Shown here in pieces: positions 34,161-43,240 of a DNA stretch of 64,000 bases. Location of the stretch: positions 1,488,001 through 1,552,000 of the forward strand of contig OY782877.1 in NCBI GenBank assembly GCA_963678445.1. The letters run 5' to 3'. The notes below the pieces were generated by a model that was not told the origin of the DNA, ran no database searches, and saw nothing but the letters and a program-made list of their open reading frames with translations. Position numbers and translations under genes: made by a program. How positions within the stretch are numbered: the stretch's first letter is position 1; each line of letters starts with the position of its first letter. This DNA comes from G963678445 sp963678445 (GTDB lineage Bacteria > Hydrogenedentota > Hydrogenedentia > Hydrogenedentales > G963678445).

Positions 34161-35408
34161 ATGGAGAAAAAACGTGCTGACGGCATGTCGCGTCGTGATT
34201 TTGGCGTGGCAACAGCGGCAACAGGCTTCGCTATTTTGAGCTCGAAATCGGGCATAGCGGAGACCAATAGCGAAACGCTTAAAATTGGATTGATTGGTTG
34301 TGGTGGCCGTGGTGGTGGCGCCGTGCGGGATTGCCTGAGTGGCAATGAAAACGTGAAAATTGTCGGCATGGCGGATGTCTTTGAAGACAAGCTGAAAAGC
34401 AAGCGCGCAGAAATGGAAGCGCAAAAAGATCCGAAGATTGCATCGAAGGTAGACATCAACGATGACATGTGCTTTGTCGGGCTTGACGCTTACAAAAAGT
34501 TGCTGGAAACGGATATTGACATCATTATCCATGGCACCCCGCCCTATGCGCGTCCCAAGCACATTGCAGCGGCGGTCGATGCTGGCAAACATATCTTTAC
34601 GGAAAAACCCATCGCGGTGGACCCGGTCGGGGTACGTCTGTTTATGGATGCCGCCAAGAAAGCAAAGAAGAAAAAACTTTCTTTCGTATGCGGAACGCAA
34701 CGTCGTCACCAGAAATCGTACATCGATACGATCAAGCGCATCGAAGACGGCGCAATCGGAAAGGTCCTGGCGGCACGCGCGTATTGGTGCGGCGGCCTGC
34801 CTTTCTGCCATGAACGCAAACCGGAATGGAGCGATCTTGAGTATCGTCTGCGCAACTGGTACAACTACGTATGGGTATGCGGTGACAACATCGTCGAACA
34901 GCACATCCACAACATCGACGTGATCAACTGGGTCATGGGCGGGCCACCTAAGAAAGTATTCGCATCAGGCGGTCGTGTATGGAAACCGAAGGAAGAAAAA
35001 TACGGCGATCTGTATGATCACTATTCCTGCGACTTCGAATACTCTCGCGGCGTACATATGATCAGCATGTGCCGTCATTTCAACAATTCCGACGGCGACG
35101 TTTCGGAATGGATCGTCGGCACGAAGAAGATCATCCGCGCCAATCAGCTTGCCAAAGACGATATCAGCCCCTACGTGCAGGAGCACAAGGACTTCATCGC
35201 CAGTATCCGCGGTGAAGGCGAGTACCTGAACGAAGGCGAACGCTGTGCAGAAAGCACCTTGACGGCTATCATGGGACGCATGTCGGCCTTTACAGGCAAG
35301 AAAATCTCGTTTAGGGAAGCGATGAAATCCGACCTGAGCATCGTGCCGGAAGATCTGGATTTCGGAAAATCGTACCCCGTTGGCCCCTTGGCCGTTCCGG
35401 GCACATAA
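34161..35408 (+). CDS. Tat-exported Gfo/Idh/MocA-family oxidoreductase
   Basis: The 415-residue protein starts with a twin-arginine signal (MSRRDFGVATAATGFAIL) that would carry the folded, cofactor-loaded enzyme to the periplasm. The Rossmann domain has LIGCGGRGGGAVRDC for NAD(P) and the family's HIFTEKPIAVDP, with the catalytic-region Lys in EKP. The second half matches the GFO_IDH_MocA C-terminal barrel (NWYNYVWVCGDNIVEQHIHNID broken by HNIDVINW). Exported members of this family are numerous in PVC-type genomes and act on carbohydrates, some as glycosidase-type redox enzymes. The substrate is not deducible. The ribosome-binding site is GGGAG, 7 nt upstream. Confidence 0.92.
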   Translation: MEKKRADGMSRRDFGVATAATGFAILSSKSGIAETNSETLKIGLIGCGGRGGGAVRDCLSGNENVKIVGMADVFEDKLKSKRAEMEAQKDPKIASKVDINDDMCFVGLDAYKKLLETDIDIIIHGTPPYARPKHIAAAVDAGKHIFTEKPIAVDPVGVRLFMDAAKKAKKKKLSFVCGTQRRHQKSYIDTIKRIEDGAIGKVLAARAYWCGGLPFCHERKPEWSDLEYRLRNWYNYVWVCGDNIVEQHIHNIDVINWVMGGPPKKVFASGGRVWKPKEEKYGDLYDHYSCDFEYSRGVHMISMCRHFNNSDGDVSEWIVGTKKIIRANQLAKDDISPYVQEHKDFIASIRGEGEYLNEGERCAESTLTAIMGRMSAFTGKKISFREAMKSDLSIVPEDLDFGKSYPVGPLAVPGT

Positions 35409-35432
35409 GCACCATCCCCCTTTATCGTATGA

Positions 35433-35469
35433 AAAATACGGACGAAGCGAAATGCTTCGTCCGTATTTT
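35433..35469. terminator. Bidirectional terminator between the oxidoreductase gene and typA
   Basis: Stem AAAATACGGACGAAGC/GCTTCGTCCGTATTTT with a GAAAT loop. It has T-rich sequence on the plus strand and A-rich flank serving the converging typA. Confidence 0.9.
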
Positions 35470-35516
35470 AATGTGTATAGGTAGATGCACGCGTGCTAGA
35501 CGTGTGCGCGCCTTAC

Positions 35517-37409
35517 TTATCCCGCCACACGACGACGCTCGACCCGTTTGCGCTCTTCAGCGTCAAGGATGGCCTTGCGCACACGTACATTTTTGGGGGT
35601 AACTTCAACCAATTCATCCGCCGCAATCCATTCCAGCGCGGCATCCAACGTCATTCGACGGGGTACATCCAAACCTTCATTATGATCCTTACCCGCAGCA
35701 CGATGGTTGGTCAGTGCTTTCCGTTTTACCGGGTTGCAGGGCAAATCGCCAGGACGTGCATTCTCGCCTACGATCATACCGTAATATACCGGATCCATTG
35801 GGGACACAAAAAGGGTGCCACGCTGTTGCAGATTTTCCAGACTGTAGCGGGTTGCGACCCCGGTTTCCATGGCGATCATCGAACCGCGGTTACGCAGGGG
35901 GATGTCACCCGCCCAAGGGCCATAGGCCACAAAACGCGAGGCCATGATACCCAATCCTCGCGTGTCCGTAAGGAAATCGTTGCGATAGCCGATAAGTCCG
36001 CGGGTGGGAATGCGGAACTCAAGGCGCAGAATACCCGTGCCCGTATTGTGCATGTCCTGCATCTCGCCTTTACGCCGCGCTATTTTTTCCATCACGATGC
36101 CCTGATACTCCATAGGCACATCGATAGAAAGCATTTCGTAGGGCTCTAACAAATGCCCTGCGGCATCGCGACGCGTAATAATTTCAGGAGGAGACACGCA
36201 CAGTTCCATACCTTCGCGACGCATCTCTTCAATAAGAATAGACAGGTGCAACTCACCGCGCCCGGAAACTTTGATACCTTCCCCTGCGGCCAACTCCTCC
36301 ATACGCATGGCAATATTAACGCGCAACTCGCGTTCAAGGCGTTGCTTGATCTGACGCAGCGTAACGGCATTGCCCTCTTGCCCGGAAAAAGGCCCGGTGT
36401 TTGCCTGGAACACCATGGACACCGTCGGTTCTTCAATCTCAAGCGGTGCCAAAGCAGCATTTTCCAATTCGGGAGACGCAAGCGTGTCGCCAATATTCAG
36501 TTCCTTGGGTCCGGCGATCGTTACAATATCACCCGCAACGATCTCATCAATCGCGACGCTCTCCAGCCCCCGCGTGGCCCAAAGATAGGTAGCACGTTGG
36601 GTAGAGGTTTCCGTCACATGCCAGCCACGCGCCTGACGGTCCGCATCCATATCCGTCAAATCCGTTTCTTCCCATTCGGTAACAATGCGCTGGAAATCTT
36701 CGGCCCGTTTCAGACGTCCTTGCAAAACACGGCCCGTGCCCGTACGGCCAATATGATCATTCCAACCCAGCGTGCTCACCTGCATGAGGAACGGCGCATC
36801 CGGATCACCCGGGGGCGCAGGAACTTTTTTGATAAGTGTTTCCAACAAAGCGGTCATGTCCCGCGTTTCCGTGGCCAAATCGTGTACGAGCCAACCGTCC
36901 AGCCCCGAACCGTAAAGGACAGGGAAGTCGCACTGCGCATCATTGGCGCCCAGCTCGACGAACAAGTCAAAAGTTTTATCCAACGCGCGATCGGGATCGG
37001 CTTGCGGGCGGTCGACCTTGTTAATAACAACAATGGGACGCAAGCCCATACGCAAGGCCCGCATGAGCACGTAACGCGTCTGCGGCATAGGGCCTTCATT
37101 AGCATCTACCAGCAGCAAGACAGAATCGACCATAGACAATACACGTTCCACCTCACCCGAAAAATCGGCGTGGCCCGGCGTATCGATAATATTAATCAGA
37201 TACTCATTCCATTGCACCGTGCAATGTTTGGAACGAATGGTAATACCCCGTTCCCGTTCCAATTCATGGTTATCCATCACCCGCTCCTCCACCCGTGCAT
37301 TGGCGCGAAAAACCTGCGTAGAACGGAAAATACTGTCAATCAACGTTGTTTTTCCGTGGTCAATATGGGCAATAATAGCCACATTGCGAATGTGTTCGAT
37401 TTTACTCAT
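35517..37409 (-). CDS. typA: Ribosome-associated GTPase TypA/BipA
   Basis: The start at 37409 (MSKIEHIRNVAIIAHIDHG) has CAGGAG close upstream and gives 630 residues. The G domain shows AHIDHGKTT (G1), RGITI (G2), DTPGHADF (G3) and NKVDRP (G4). Domains II, III, V and the TypA-specific C-terminal domain follow, with GRGELHLSILIEEMRREG and RGLIGYRNDFLTDTRG. TypA is an EF-G relative that helps ribosome assembly at low temperature and under stress. The frame extends 49 codons further upstream into non-homologous sequence. It converges with the oxidoreductase gene. Confidence 0.96.
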   Translation of the reverse strand: MSKIEHIRNVAIIAHIDHGKTTLIDSIFRSTQVFRANARVEERVMDNHELERERGITIRSKHCTVQWNEYLINIIDTPGHADFSGEVERVLSMVDSVLLLVDANEGPMPQTRYVLMRALRMGLRPIVVINKVDRPQADPDRALDKTFDLFVELGANDAQCDFPVLYGSGLDGWLVHDLATETRDMTALLETLIKKVPAPPGDPDAPFLMQVSTLGWNDHIGRTGTGRVLQGRLKRAEDFQRIVTEWEETDLTDMDADRQARGWHVTETSTQRATYLWATRGLESVAIDEIVAGDIVTIAGPKELNIGDTLASPELENAALAPLEIEEPTVSMVFQANTGPFSGQEGNAVTLRQIKQRLERELRVNIAMRMEELAAGEGIKVSGRGELHLSILIEEMRREGMELCVSPPEIITRRDAAGHLLEPYEMLSIDVPMEYQGIVMEKIARRKGEMQDMHNTGTGILRLEFRIPTRGLIGYRNDFLTDTRGLGIMASRFVAYGPWAGDIPLRNRGSMIAMETGVATRYSLENLQQRGTLFVSPMDPVYYGMIVGENARPGDLPCNPVKRKALTNHRAAGKDHNEGLDVPRRMTLDAALEWIAADELVEVTPKNVRVRKAILDAEERKRVERRRVAG

Positions 37410-37478
37410 GGAACTCCTGCACTTAAACGGGGATCGTATTCTGGACGCACCCGGTTGGAAAAAATGGCCTGCAACGCT

Positions 37479-37600
37479 CGAAAGCAGCCCAGCGGCCGCA
37501 AGGTGGCCAGAGCCATACACAAGAGATATGGTCCTTGCCGTCCCTGATCGCAGCAAAAACTTCGTTTTATATGACAGCTTTTGGAATTTCAGTCACTAAA
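37479..37600 (+). repeat. Dispersed palindromic repeat, copy G (long subtype)
   Basis: Left end CAGCCCAGCGGCCGCAAG, module GTGGCCAGAGCCATACACAA, core GATATGGTCCTTGCCGTCCC, then CGCAGCAAAAACTTCGTTTT and the end TTTCAGTCACTAAA. It lies 70 bp upstream of typA. Confidence 0.9.
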
Positions 37601-37904
37601 GCGCCACCAACGTATTGGCCCCCATCTCTGGTTTTGGCAGAGAACGCCACACCGTGTAAACAGGGCTGTCGTGTACGTGGCCAATGAATGGATCTGTATT
37701 GTACGTCAATACCTGTGAACAGTGCAAGAAATTCTTGTTCTTCGTCCGCCTGACAACTCCGCGGCAAAGGAAGGAATCAAGTGCTCTTCACGAAACTCTT
37801 ACAAGCTTGTTGCCTAATAGTGCATTGCTTACGCCCCCTCCCGAAACCACTTATGAAAATCAAACCGTTGACCCCAATCACACAATAATCACCGCGGCAG
37901 CGCA
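37601..37904. other. Gene-free stretch between repeat copies G and H
   Basis: About 300 bp upstream of typA and the porin promoter. No gene, promoter or hairpin stands out. Confidence 0.4.
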
Positions 37905-37963
37905 CCCCAAACATAGAAAAATTTCGTTTTTATGACAACCCTTGGGATTTTAGTCACTAAAGG
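37905..37963 (+). repeat. Dispersed palindromic repeat, right half only (copy H)
   Basis: Only the conserved right part remains: AAATTTCGTTTTTATGACAA, then CCTTGGGATTTTAGTCACTA and AAG. The left hairpins are not recognizable. It ends about 50 bp before the porin promoter. Confidence 0.75.
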
Positions 37964-38010
37964 TATAGTTAACAGCCAAAACATTTTTATCACAAAATCG
38001 ACAAAAAAGC

Positions 38011-38039
38011 TTGACGAAAGAGATCGGCTTTGCTATAGT
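38011..38039 (+). promoter_or_regulatory. Strong sigma-70 promoter of the porin gene
   Basis: TTGACG (38011-38016), 17-nt spacer, TATAGT (38034-38039). Transcription should start near 38046, leaving a leader of about 317 nt. Confidence 0.8.
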
Positions 38040-38237
38040 TCTTTTTAAGTACCCAATGGGGATATGCATTTTTTGCAGACTACATGTTGTGGTCGAACAA
38101 AAAATGCCACACGAGTTTGGGGAATGACATCCCGGTGTATCTGAAATATTGGACAAGAAAGGAGGAATGAAAACTTAAGTACGTCGCATTATCGGATAGA
38201 CTGGCTTTAAGGATGTTTTGAATAGAATCGCTATAGA

Positions 38238-38313
38238 GGATCGTACTACAGATTTCCTACCAAGTTAGGAAAAACGATCCGCACAGACTTCGCTAGTGCG
38301 AAGATGTGTTTTT
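38238..38313 (+). promoter_or_regulatory. Structured 5' leader of the porin gene, possible attenuator
   Basis: Two folded elements. The first has outer stem GGATCGT/ACGATCC (38238-38244, 38274-38280) enclosing hairpin TTTCCTA/TAGGAAA. The second is CACA-(N2)-CTTCGC-TAGT-GCGAAG-(N1)-TGTG followed by TTTTT, which resembles an intrinsic terminator inside the leader. The arrangement suggests transcription attenuation or a ligand- or protein-responsive leader. It matches no riboswitch class I know. Confidence 0.5.
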
Positions 38314-38362
38314 GGAATGAGAAACAGTGTTGTTTTAAACAACCTAATGGAGATTACGCACA

Positions 38363-39631
38363 ATGCGTTTGTTTAAAGTCATGATGGTTGCGGCTTTGGT
38401 CGCTAGTATGGGCGCGATGGCCTATGCCGAATTGCAGAATGTTGAAGTCGGCGGCGCTCTGCGCATCCGCGGAAACTACTACGAAATGGACTCGATGGGT
38501 TCGGATTCCTTCTTCGAGCAGCGCACGAAACTGAACGTCAAAGCGGACTTCACCGATGACGTCAGCGCTTTCATCGAATTCGACAGCTACGATGTTTGGG
38601 GCGAAGACTTCCGCTCCGTCAACTATGTGACGGGTCTTGACGGCCGCGCCGCCAGTGGCGACGATGTCGAAGTCTACCAAGCCTATGTCGAAGCCAACGA
38701 AATGTACGGATACCCGGTACGTCTGCGCGTTGGTCGTCAGGAAATGAAGTTCGGCAGCGGCTGGCTCGTTGGCACCAACGAAAGCTCCTCCATCTTCAGC
38801 GGCCTGTCCTTCGATGCGATTCGTTTGGACTATGCCACCGATATGTTCAGCGCGACGGCTTTCGCCGCCAAATTGGCTGAAAACTTCGGCAACTTCGGTG
38901 AAGATGATGCCGACATGTACGGTATCTACCTGAGCTACCTCGGCGTCGAAGACATGACCATCGATGCTTACTGGTTCTTACTGTATGATGATGGCGCGGT
39001 ACTGCCCGTCAAATCGAACCTGCACACTGTTGGCCTCCGCGGAGCTGGCGTCTATGGCGCGTTTGATTATGAAGCTGAAGTTGCCTACCAGTTTGGTAGC
39101 CTTTCCGAAACCGACCTTGACTGGGATGCCTTTGCCGCGAATGCGGAAGCTGGTTACACCTTCGACATGAACTTCATGCCGCGCGTCTTCTTGGGCGCTG
39201 CTTGGTTTGAAGGCGGCGAAGATGATGACATGCCCTTCAACCGTCTCTTCTCCGAATGGGAATACACCGAATTCATCTCCAACACGGACATGAGCAACAT
39301 GTTCATCTTCCGTGCTGGTGTCAGCGCCACGCCGACCGAGAGCGTAAGCCTCTCCTTGGTCGCTTCGTACTTCATGGCTGATGAAGAAAACGAAGGCGGC
39401 TTCTGGTTCTGGAGCTGGGAAGCGGACGACGAAGAAGGCCTCGAACTGGGTCTGTATGCTGACTACCAGTACACCGAAGACCTCGTCTTCCGTGCCGGTT
39501 ATGCTCACTTCTTCGCTGATGATGCTGCCGACGATGGCAACTTCGTTCTTGGCAACGGCCTTCTGCCCTACGCTGCCGACGACGATGACAACTACCACTA
39601 TGCATTCGTAGAGACCGAACTGAAATTCTAA
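38363..39631 (+). CDS. Outer-membrane beta-barrel porin, alginate-export-like
   Basis: The 422-residue protein has signal peptide MRLFKVMMVAALVASMGAM-AYA, then alternating aromatic beta-strands through to a C-terminal Phe (VETELKF), the BAM recognition feature. The opening VEVGGALRIRGNYYEMDS, the RTKLNVKADFTDDVSAF strand and LRVGRQEMKFGSGWLVGTN resemble the alginate-export (AlgE-like) porin family. The pore interior is acidic, with many Asp/Glu (EDDADMYG, ADDEEGLEL). Biased codon use, a strong promoter, a long structured leader and a strong terminator indicate an abundant general porin. GGAG lies 10 nt upstream. Confidence 0.87.
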   Translation: MRLFKVMMVAALVASMGAMAYAELQNVEVGGALRIRGNYYEMDSMGSDSFFEQRTKLNVKADFTDDVSAFIEFDSYDVWGEDFRSVNYVTGLDGRAASGDDVEVYQAYVEANEMYGYPVRLRVGRQEMKFGSGWLVGTNESSSIFSGLSFDAIRLDYATDMFSATAFAAKLAENFGNFGEDDADMYGIYLSYLGVEDMTIDAYWFLLYDDGAVLPVKSNLHTVGLRGAGVYGAFDYEAEVAYQFGSLSETDLDWDAFAANAEAGYTFDMNFMPRVFLGAAWFEGGEDDDMPFNRLFSEWEYTEFISNTDMSNMFIFRAGVSATPTESVSLSLVASYFMADEENEGGFWFWSWEADDEEGLELGLYADYQYTEDLVFRAGYAHFFADDAADDGNFVLGNGLLPYAADDDDNYHYAFVETELKF

Positions 39632-39667
39632 TTTCAGCTTAGTTTCTATCCGCAAGAGATAGTTCCT

Positions 39668-39706
39668 ACGCCCCCGCGTGAAAACGCGGGGGCGTTCCTG
39701 TATTTA
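39668..39706 (+). terminator. Intrinsic terminator of the porin gene
   Basis: Perfect 12-bp stem ACGCCCCCGCGT/ACGCGGGGGCGT with a GAAA tetraloop, followed by TCCTGTATTT. Confidence 0.85.
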
Positions 39707-39798
39707 GCTAGAGAATCTAAGGTTGCGTTTTAGGGACATATTCCGTACCATCATGCAAAACACATTTTCGATGCGGTTTATAAAATCGAAGGTCTGGT

Positions 39799-40761
39799 AT
39801 GCGTAATACGTCACAACAACATACACCCCTCCCCGCTTGCACCGTGGTGATACCCGCATATAACGCCAGCGCCCATATTGTTGAAGCCATAGATAGTGTT
39901 TTACAGCAAGACTATACAAATTGGGAATTGAAGGTGGTGGATGATGGTTCGAGCGATAACACCGCAGCACAAGTGCGCACCTTTACCGATCATCGCATCC
40001 AATTGCATTGCCAAAATAACAGCGGTGCTTCAGCAGCCCGAAACCAAGGGCTACGTATGGCTCAGGCGGATACGGTGCTTTTTCTGGATGCGGATGACTG
40101 CCTAAAACCCAATGCATTAGCCCGTTTCATGCAGGCCTTCGCAGCACATCCAGACGCATGCGCTGTATATGGAGAAGCGATGGTAATAGAAGCGAATGGG
40201 GAGTGTGCAGGGGTGGCAAAGCAGCCTGTTTTTGCAGCACGCCCTTCGGGGGATGTCTTAAAAGCGCTCTTAACGCGAAATTTTATTGCGACGCCAGGCG
40301 TCATGGCGATTCGGCGTGAAGCAATAGTGATGGCAGGAGCCTTCAATGAAAGCCTGTGCCTCTCGGAAGATTGGGAAGCATGGTGTCGCCTGGCCCAACA
40401 AGGCCCGTTTTATTATTTGGGACCGGAACCGGTGCTTTCGTACCGGTTAAGCGCGACGAGTTTTGTGCGTACGAAGGGAATGGAGCCAACACATGGCTTA
40501 CGCTGTGTCGCTGCCATCTTTGAACAACCCGGGCTCTCAGCGCGCTTGGGGCGGGCCTTACCCCGACTGCGCCGTAAGGCAGAGGCGAGTATCTATAGTT
40601 TTACGGCAACGCAGCATGTGCGCGCACATAACTGGCGTATTGCACGGGGATTGCTTTGGGCAAGCTTGTGCCGGGTGCCCTACCAGTGTCGCGAATGGAT
40701 ATTGTGGCTTTTGACGTGGCTACATTGGCTACCCAATGTAGTTTTACGACGTTTGAAGTAG
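39799..40761 (+). CDS. Family 2 glycosyltransferase
   Basis: The 320-residue protein has a GT-A fold at its N-terminus: TVVIPAYNASAHIVEAIDSV, the nucleotide-binding VVDDGSSDNT, NNSGASAARNQG, and the metal-binding LDADDCL. A conserved SEDWEAWCRL acidic motif marks the catalytic base region. There is no membrane segment except a hydrophobic end (WILWLLTWLHWLPNVV) that may attach it to the membrane. It is followed after 14 bp by a second GT2 gene and then purE. The sugar and acceptor are unknown; cell-surface polysaccharide is likely. Confidence 0.9.
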   Translation: MRNTSQQHTPLPACTVVIPAYNASAHIVEAIDSVLQQDYTNWELKVVDDGSSDNTAAQVRTFTDHRIQLHCQNNSGASAARNQGLRMAQADTVLFLDADDCLKPNALARFMQAFAAHPDACAVYGEAMVIEANGECAGVAKQPVFAARPSGDVLKALLTRNFIATPGVMAIRREAIVMAGAFNESLCLSEDWEAWCRLAQQGPFYYLGPEPVLSYRLSATSFVRTKGMEPTHGLRCVAAIFEQPGLSARLGRALPRLRRKAEASIYSFTATQHVRAHNWRIARGLLWASLCRVPYQCREWILWLLTWLHWLPNVVLRRLK

Positions 40762-40775
40762 AATTATTTTGAAAA

Positions 40776-41675
40776 GTGTTTGTGAGGAAAAGCAGACGGG
40801 TGGACAGCGAAAAAATTACTGAAAAGAATTTAGCGGCGACTATTATCATTACGACCTATAATCGTTGGCCCGATTTACGCGACTGCTTGGCATCTCTGCC
40901 TTGGACGGAGATGAAGGCCTCCGCGGTGGAGGTGCTGGTGATGGATGATGGCTCGTCGGATGAGACCGCGACAGGGGTGCGAGAGACGTTTCCCCAAGTT
41001 CGATTGCTACGCAATAAAACGCGACAAGGCGCTTCTTATAGCCGCAACTGCCTGGGACGGGCCGCACAGGGTCGCCTGTTGATTTGCCTTGATGACGATG
41101 TGCTCGTAACGACTGGTTGGCTGGAAGCGTTACTGAGACAGGATGATGGACAAACACTCTTGGGAGGACGAATCGTCGATTATGGTGGTGAACGCGAGCA
41201 GGGCGGACCGGCGCATTACACATTCATTGGTAAACGCTTGCCGTGTGCAGTGAAAAAGGCCAATGTCGGAATTTCTTGTAATTTAGCTATTCCTGCATGT
41301 GTTTTTGAGGCATTGGGGGGCTTTGACGAGGATCTGCCGTATTATTTTGAAGATAGTGACTTTTGCATTCGCGCAAATAAGGCCGGGTTTAACTTCGCCT
41401 ATGTGCCTGAAGCAAAGGTTTTCCACAAGGGCTCACCCGTACGTGTAGGTAAGGCGATTTGGATGCAGGAGCGCAACAGCACGTTTGCCATGCTAAAGGC
41501 GTATCGGGGAAGCTGGTGGCGCCTTGCATTGTTTACTGTGCTCAATGGCGCCTGGATGGGATACAGGGTCTTTTCCTGGGGAATACGGGGGCGTTTTAGT
41601 GATGTACACCGGTTGGTTTCGGGCTGGTGCTGCGCCTATCGGGACTTTTGGCGGCGATGCCGTACGGCGCATTAA
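40776..41675 (+). CDS. Family 2 glycosyltransferase
   Basis: A 299-residue GT2 enzyme with ATIIITTYNRWPDLRDCL, VMDDGSSDET, RQGASYSRNCLGRAAQG and the DxD motif in ICLDDDVLVT. A GGFDEDLPYYFEDSDFCIR segment holds the ED catalytic motif. The GTG at 40776 lacks a Shine-Dalgarno; the in-frame GTG at 40800 has GAGGA 12 nt upstream and is an alternative. It is closely coupled to the preceding GT2 gene, and the two differ enough to have separate specificities. A rhamnosyl-transferase-like activity is possible but not shown. Confidence 0.87.
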   Translation: MFVRKSRRVDSEKITEKNLAATIIITTYNRWPDLRDCLASLPWTEMKASAVEVLVMDDGSSDETATGVRETFPQVRLLRNKTRQGASYSRNCLGRAAQGRLLICLDDDVLVTTGWLEALLRQDDGQTLLGGRIVDYGGEREQGGPAHYTFIGKRLPCAVKKANVGISCNLAIPACVFEALGGFDEDLPYYFEDSDFCIRANKAGFNFAYVPEAKVFHKGSPVRVGKAIWMQERNSTFAMLKAYRGSWWRLALFTVLNGAWMGYRVFSWGIRGRFSDVHRLVSGWCCAYRDFWRRCRTAH

Positions 41676-41713
41676 TGTGTATGGGATGTTGGGTATGAGA
41701 AAAGGAGAGGAGC

Positions 41714-42208
41714 ATGACTGAAGTGACAAATCCGTTGGTGGGAATCATCATGGGCAGCAAGTCGGATTGGGAGGTGATGTCGCGTGCGGATGCTTTGTTG
41801 GCTGAATTCGGTGTAGCGCATGAGTGCAAGGTAATGTCGGCGCATCGCACACCGGATTTAGTGGAGAAGTATGTCAAGGCGGCAGAGGGACGCGGCATCG
41901 AAGTGCTCATTGCGGGAGCAGGCCTTGCCGCAGCGTTACCTGGCGTGGTAGCATCCTTTACAACGTTGCCGGTGCTGGGCGTGCCGCTCGAAAGTGGCGC
42001 ATTGCGCGGACAGGACGCACTCTACAGCATTGTACAGATGCCACCGGGAATTCCGGTAGGGACGATGGCCATTGGAAAGCCGGGGGCCAGCAATGCCGCA
42101 CTGATGGCAGTGGCCATTCTGGCGAACAAACATCCGGAGTACCGAGAGCGACTCAAGGCATATCGTGCTGCGCAGGCGCAAAAGATCCGAGAGATCACGT
42201 TGCCGTAA
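41714..42208 (+). CDS. purE: 5-(carboxyamino)imidazole ribonucleotide mutase
   Basis: PurE converts N5-CAIR to CAIR (class I), or carboxylates AIR directly (class II), in purine synthesis. The 164-residue protein starts MTEVTNPLVGIIMGSKSDWE and contains the catalytic-His motif MSAHRTPD and LYSIVQMPPGIPVGTMAIGK. The loop usually written GAGGAAHLPG is GAGLAAALPG here, with Ala in place of His; similar loops occur in some other bacterial PurE proteins. AAGGAGAGGAG precedes the start. No purK is adjacent, so the class cannot be decided from context. Confidence 0.95.
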   Translation: MTEVTNPLVGIIMGSKSDWEVMSRADALLAEFGVAHECKVMSAHRTPDLVEKYVKAAEGRGIEVLIAGAGLAAALPGVVASFTTLPVLGVPLESGALRGQDALYSIVQMPPGIPVGTMAIGKPGASNAALMAVAILANKHPEYRERLKAYRAAQAQKIREITLP

Positions 42209-42218
42209 CCGACGCATG

Positions 42219-42264
42219 TAAAAATTCCTGGCCGCATGGCATCACAGCGGATGCGGTCAGGAAT
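42219..42264. terminator. Bidirectional terminator between purE and the SPFH operon
   Basis: Fourteen-bp stem ATTCCTGGCCGCAT/ATGCGGTCAGGAAT (one G-T pair) at 42224-42237 and 42251-42264. The minus-strand side continues into TTTTTAC and ends the HflK/HflC-type operon. Confidence 0.8.
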
Positions 42265-42298
42265 CATCAAAACACTTCAAAATGGCTATCGCAAAACT

Positions 42299-43240
42299 TC
42301 AAGGCGTTGAGGCCGATCTACCACTATCAAAGAAATACTTGCGTAAAAGTGGCAAAGTCTCTTCAAGCGTCTCAAGATAGAGCCGTGTAACAACGGTCTC
42401 GCTGCGTCCTGTTTTCTCAAACTCATCCAGGATACTAAGGAATCGGTCTGTACGTCCACGCGCCTGATTGATTTTGCTTTTCTTATCCGCTTCGGCTTGC
42501 TGGATCAGTTTATCCGCTTCACCACGCGCCTGCGGAATCTCCTCGCTGTATTTCCCTTCGGCTTCGTTGAGATAACGGTCTCTATCTTCCAGTGCGCTGG
42601 CGACATCTTTGAATGCATCTGCCACAGCCAAAGGCGGCGTGACACGTTCAAAGTTCGCCGAAATAATCAATATACCGACTTGCAACTGATCAAGATACTC
42701 TTGCGTTCCTTCTTTAATCTGAGTAAGCACCCATTGTTTGCCCGAGGTAAGCAAATCGTCGACGTGTTTCTGGGCAACAACGCGGGTAAGGGTGGCCTCT
42801 GTCGCAAGGCGAACGAGTCGCTGGGGCTTTTGGGTAATGAAAAGGTAGTGTGCGGGGTTGCCGACTTTGTACTGCACATTGACGGCAATGTGAACGAGGT
42901 TTTCATCACCAGTAAGAAATTGGTTACTGGTCGTACTTTGGGCATAAAAAGTGGTGGAATAGGTCGTATCTTCTTGCATTGAATTTGCTTCAGTGCTGGC
43001 ATTTTTAACCTGATTCGGTCGCAGCACCGTTAGCCGATCGATAGGGTACGGGAAATGATAGTGCGTACCGGGCAAAAGCGGCGTTGGAAGCAGCGTGCCA
43101 AAACGCTGCACGTAGCCTTCTTCCTCGGGTTTAATGACACAGATTCCACTGAGCAGATAGATAAAAAACAGGGAAAGCAATGAAATCAGCACCGTCCGGC
43201 CAAGCCACCGGAACTGTCGCGGTTGTTTTTTATTCGTCAT
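42299..43240 (-). CDS. SPFH/band-7 protein, HflK-like (third gene of the operon)
   Basis: The 313-residue protein has one N-terminal membrane anchor (TVLISLLSLFFIYLLSG), then the prohibitin-like region CVIKPEEEGYVQRFGTLLP and the pattern PGTHYHFPYPIDRLTVL. A LTGDENLVHIAVNVQYKV strand follows, then a long charged coiled coil (EAEGKYSEEIPQARGEADK). These match HflK-type regulators of the FtsH protease. GGAGG lies 9 nt upstream, and its start overlaps the end of hflC by 11 nt, implying translational coupling. With the CDF-HflK fusion upstream the operon holds two HflK-like and one HflC-like subunit. Confidence 0.87.
   Translation of the reverse strand: MTNKKQPRQFRWLGRTVLISLLSLFFIYLLSGICVIKPEEEGYVQRFGTLLPTPLLPGTHYHFPYPIDRLTVLRPNQVKNASTEANSMQEDTTYSTTFYAQSTTSNQFLTGDENLVHIAVNVQYKVGNPAHYLFITQKPQRLVRLATEATLTRVVAQKHVDDLLTSGKQWVLTQIKEGTQEYLDQLQVGILIISANFERVTPPLAVADAFKDVASALEDRDRYLNEAEGKYSEEIPQARGEADKLIQQAEADKKSKINQARGRTDRFLSILDEFEKTGRSETVVTRLYLETLEETLPLLRKYFFDSGRSASTP

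Noticed and set aside
36153..37547. 464-codon frame antisense to typA
   Set aside because: typA is unambiguous; the opposite frame lacks any recognizable domain and starts inside it.
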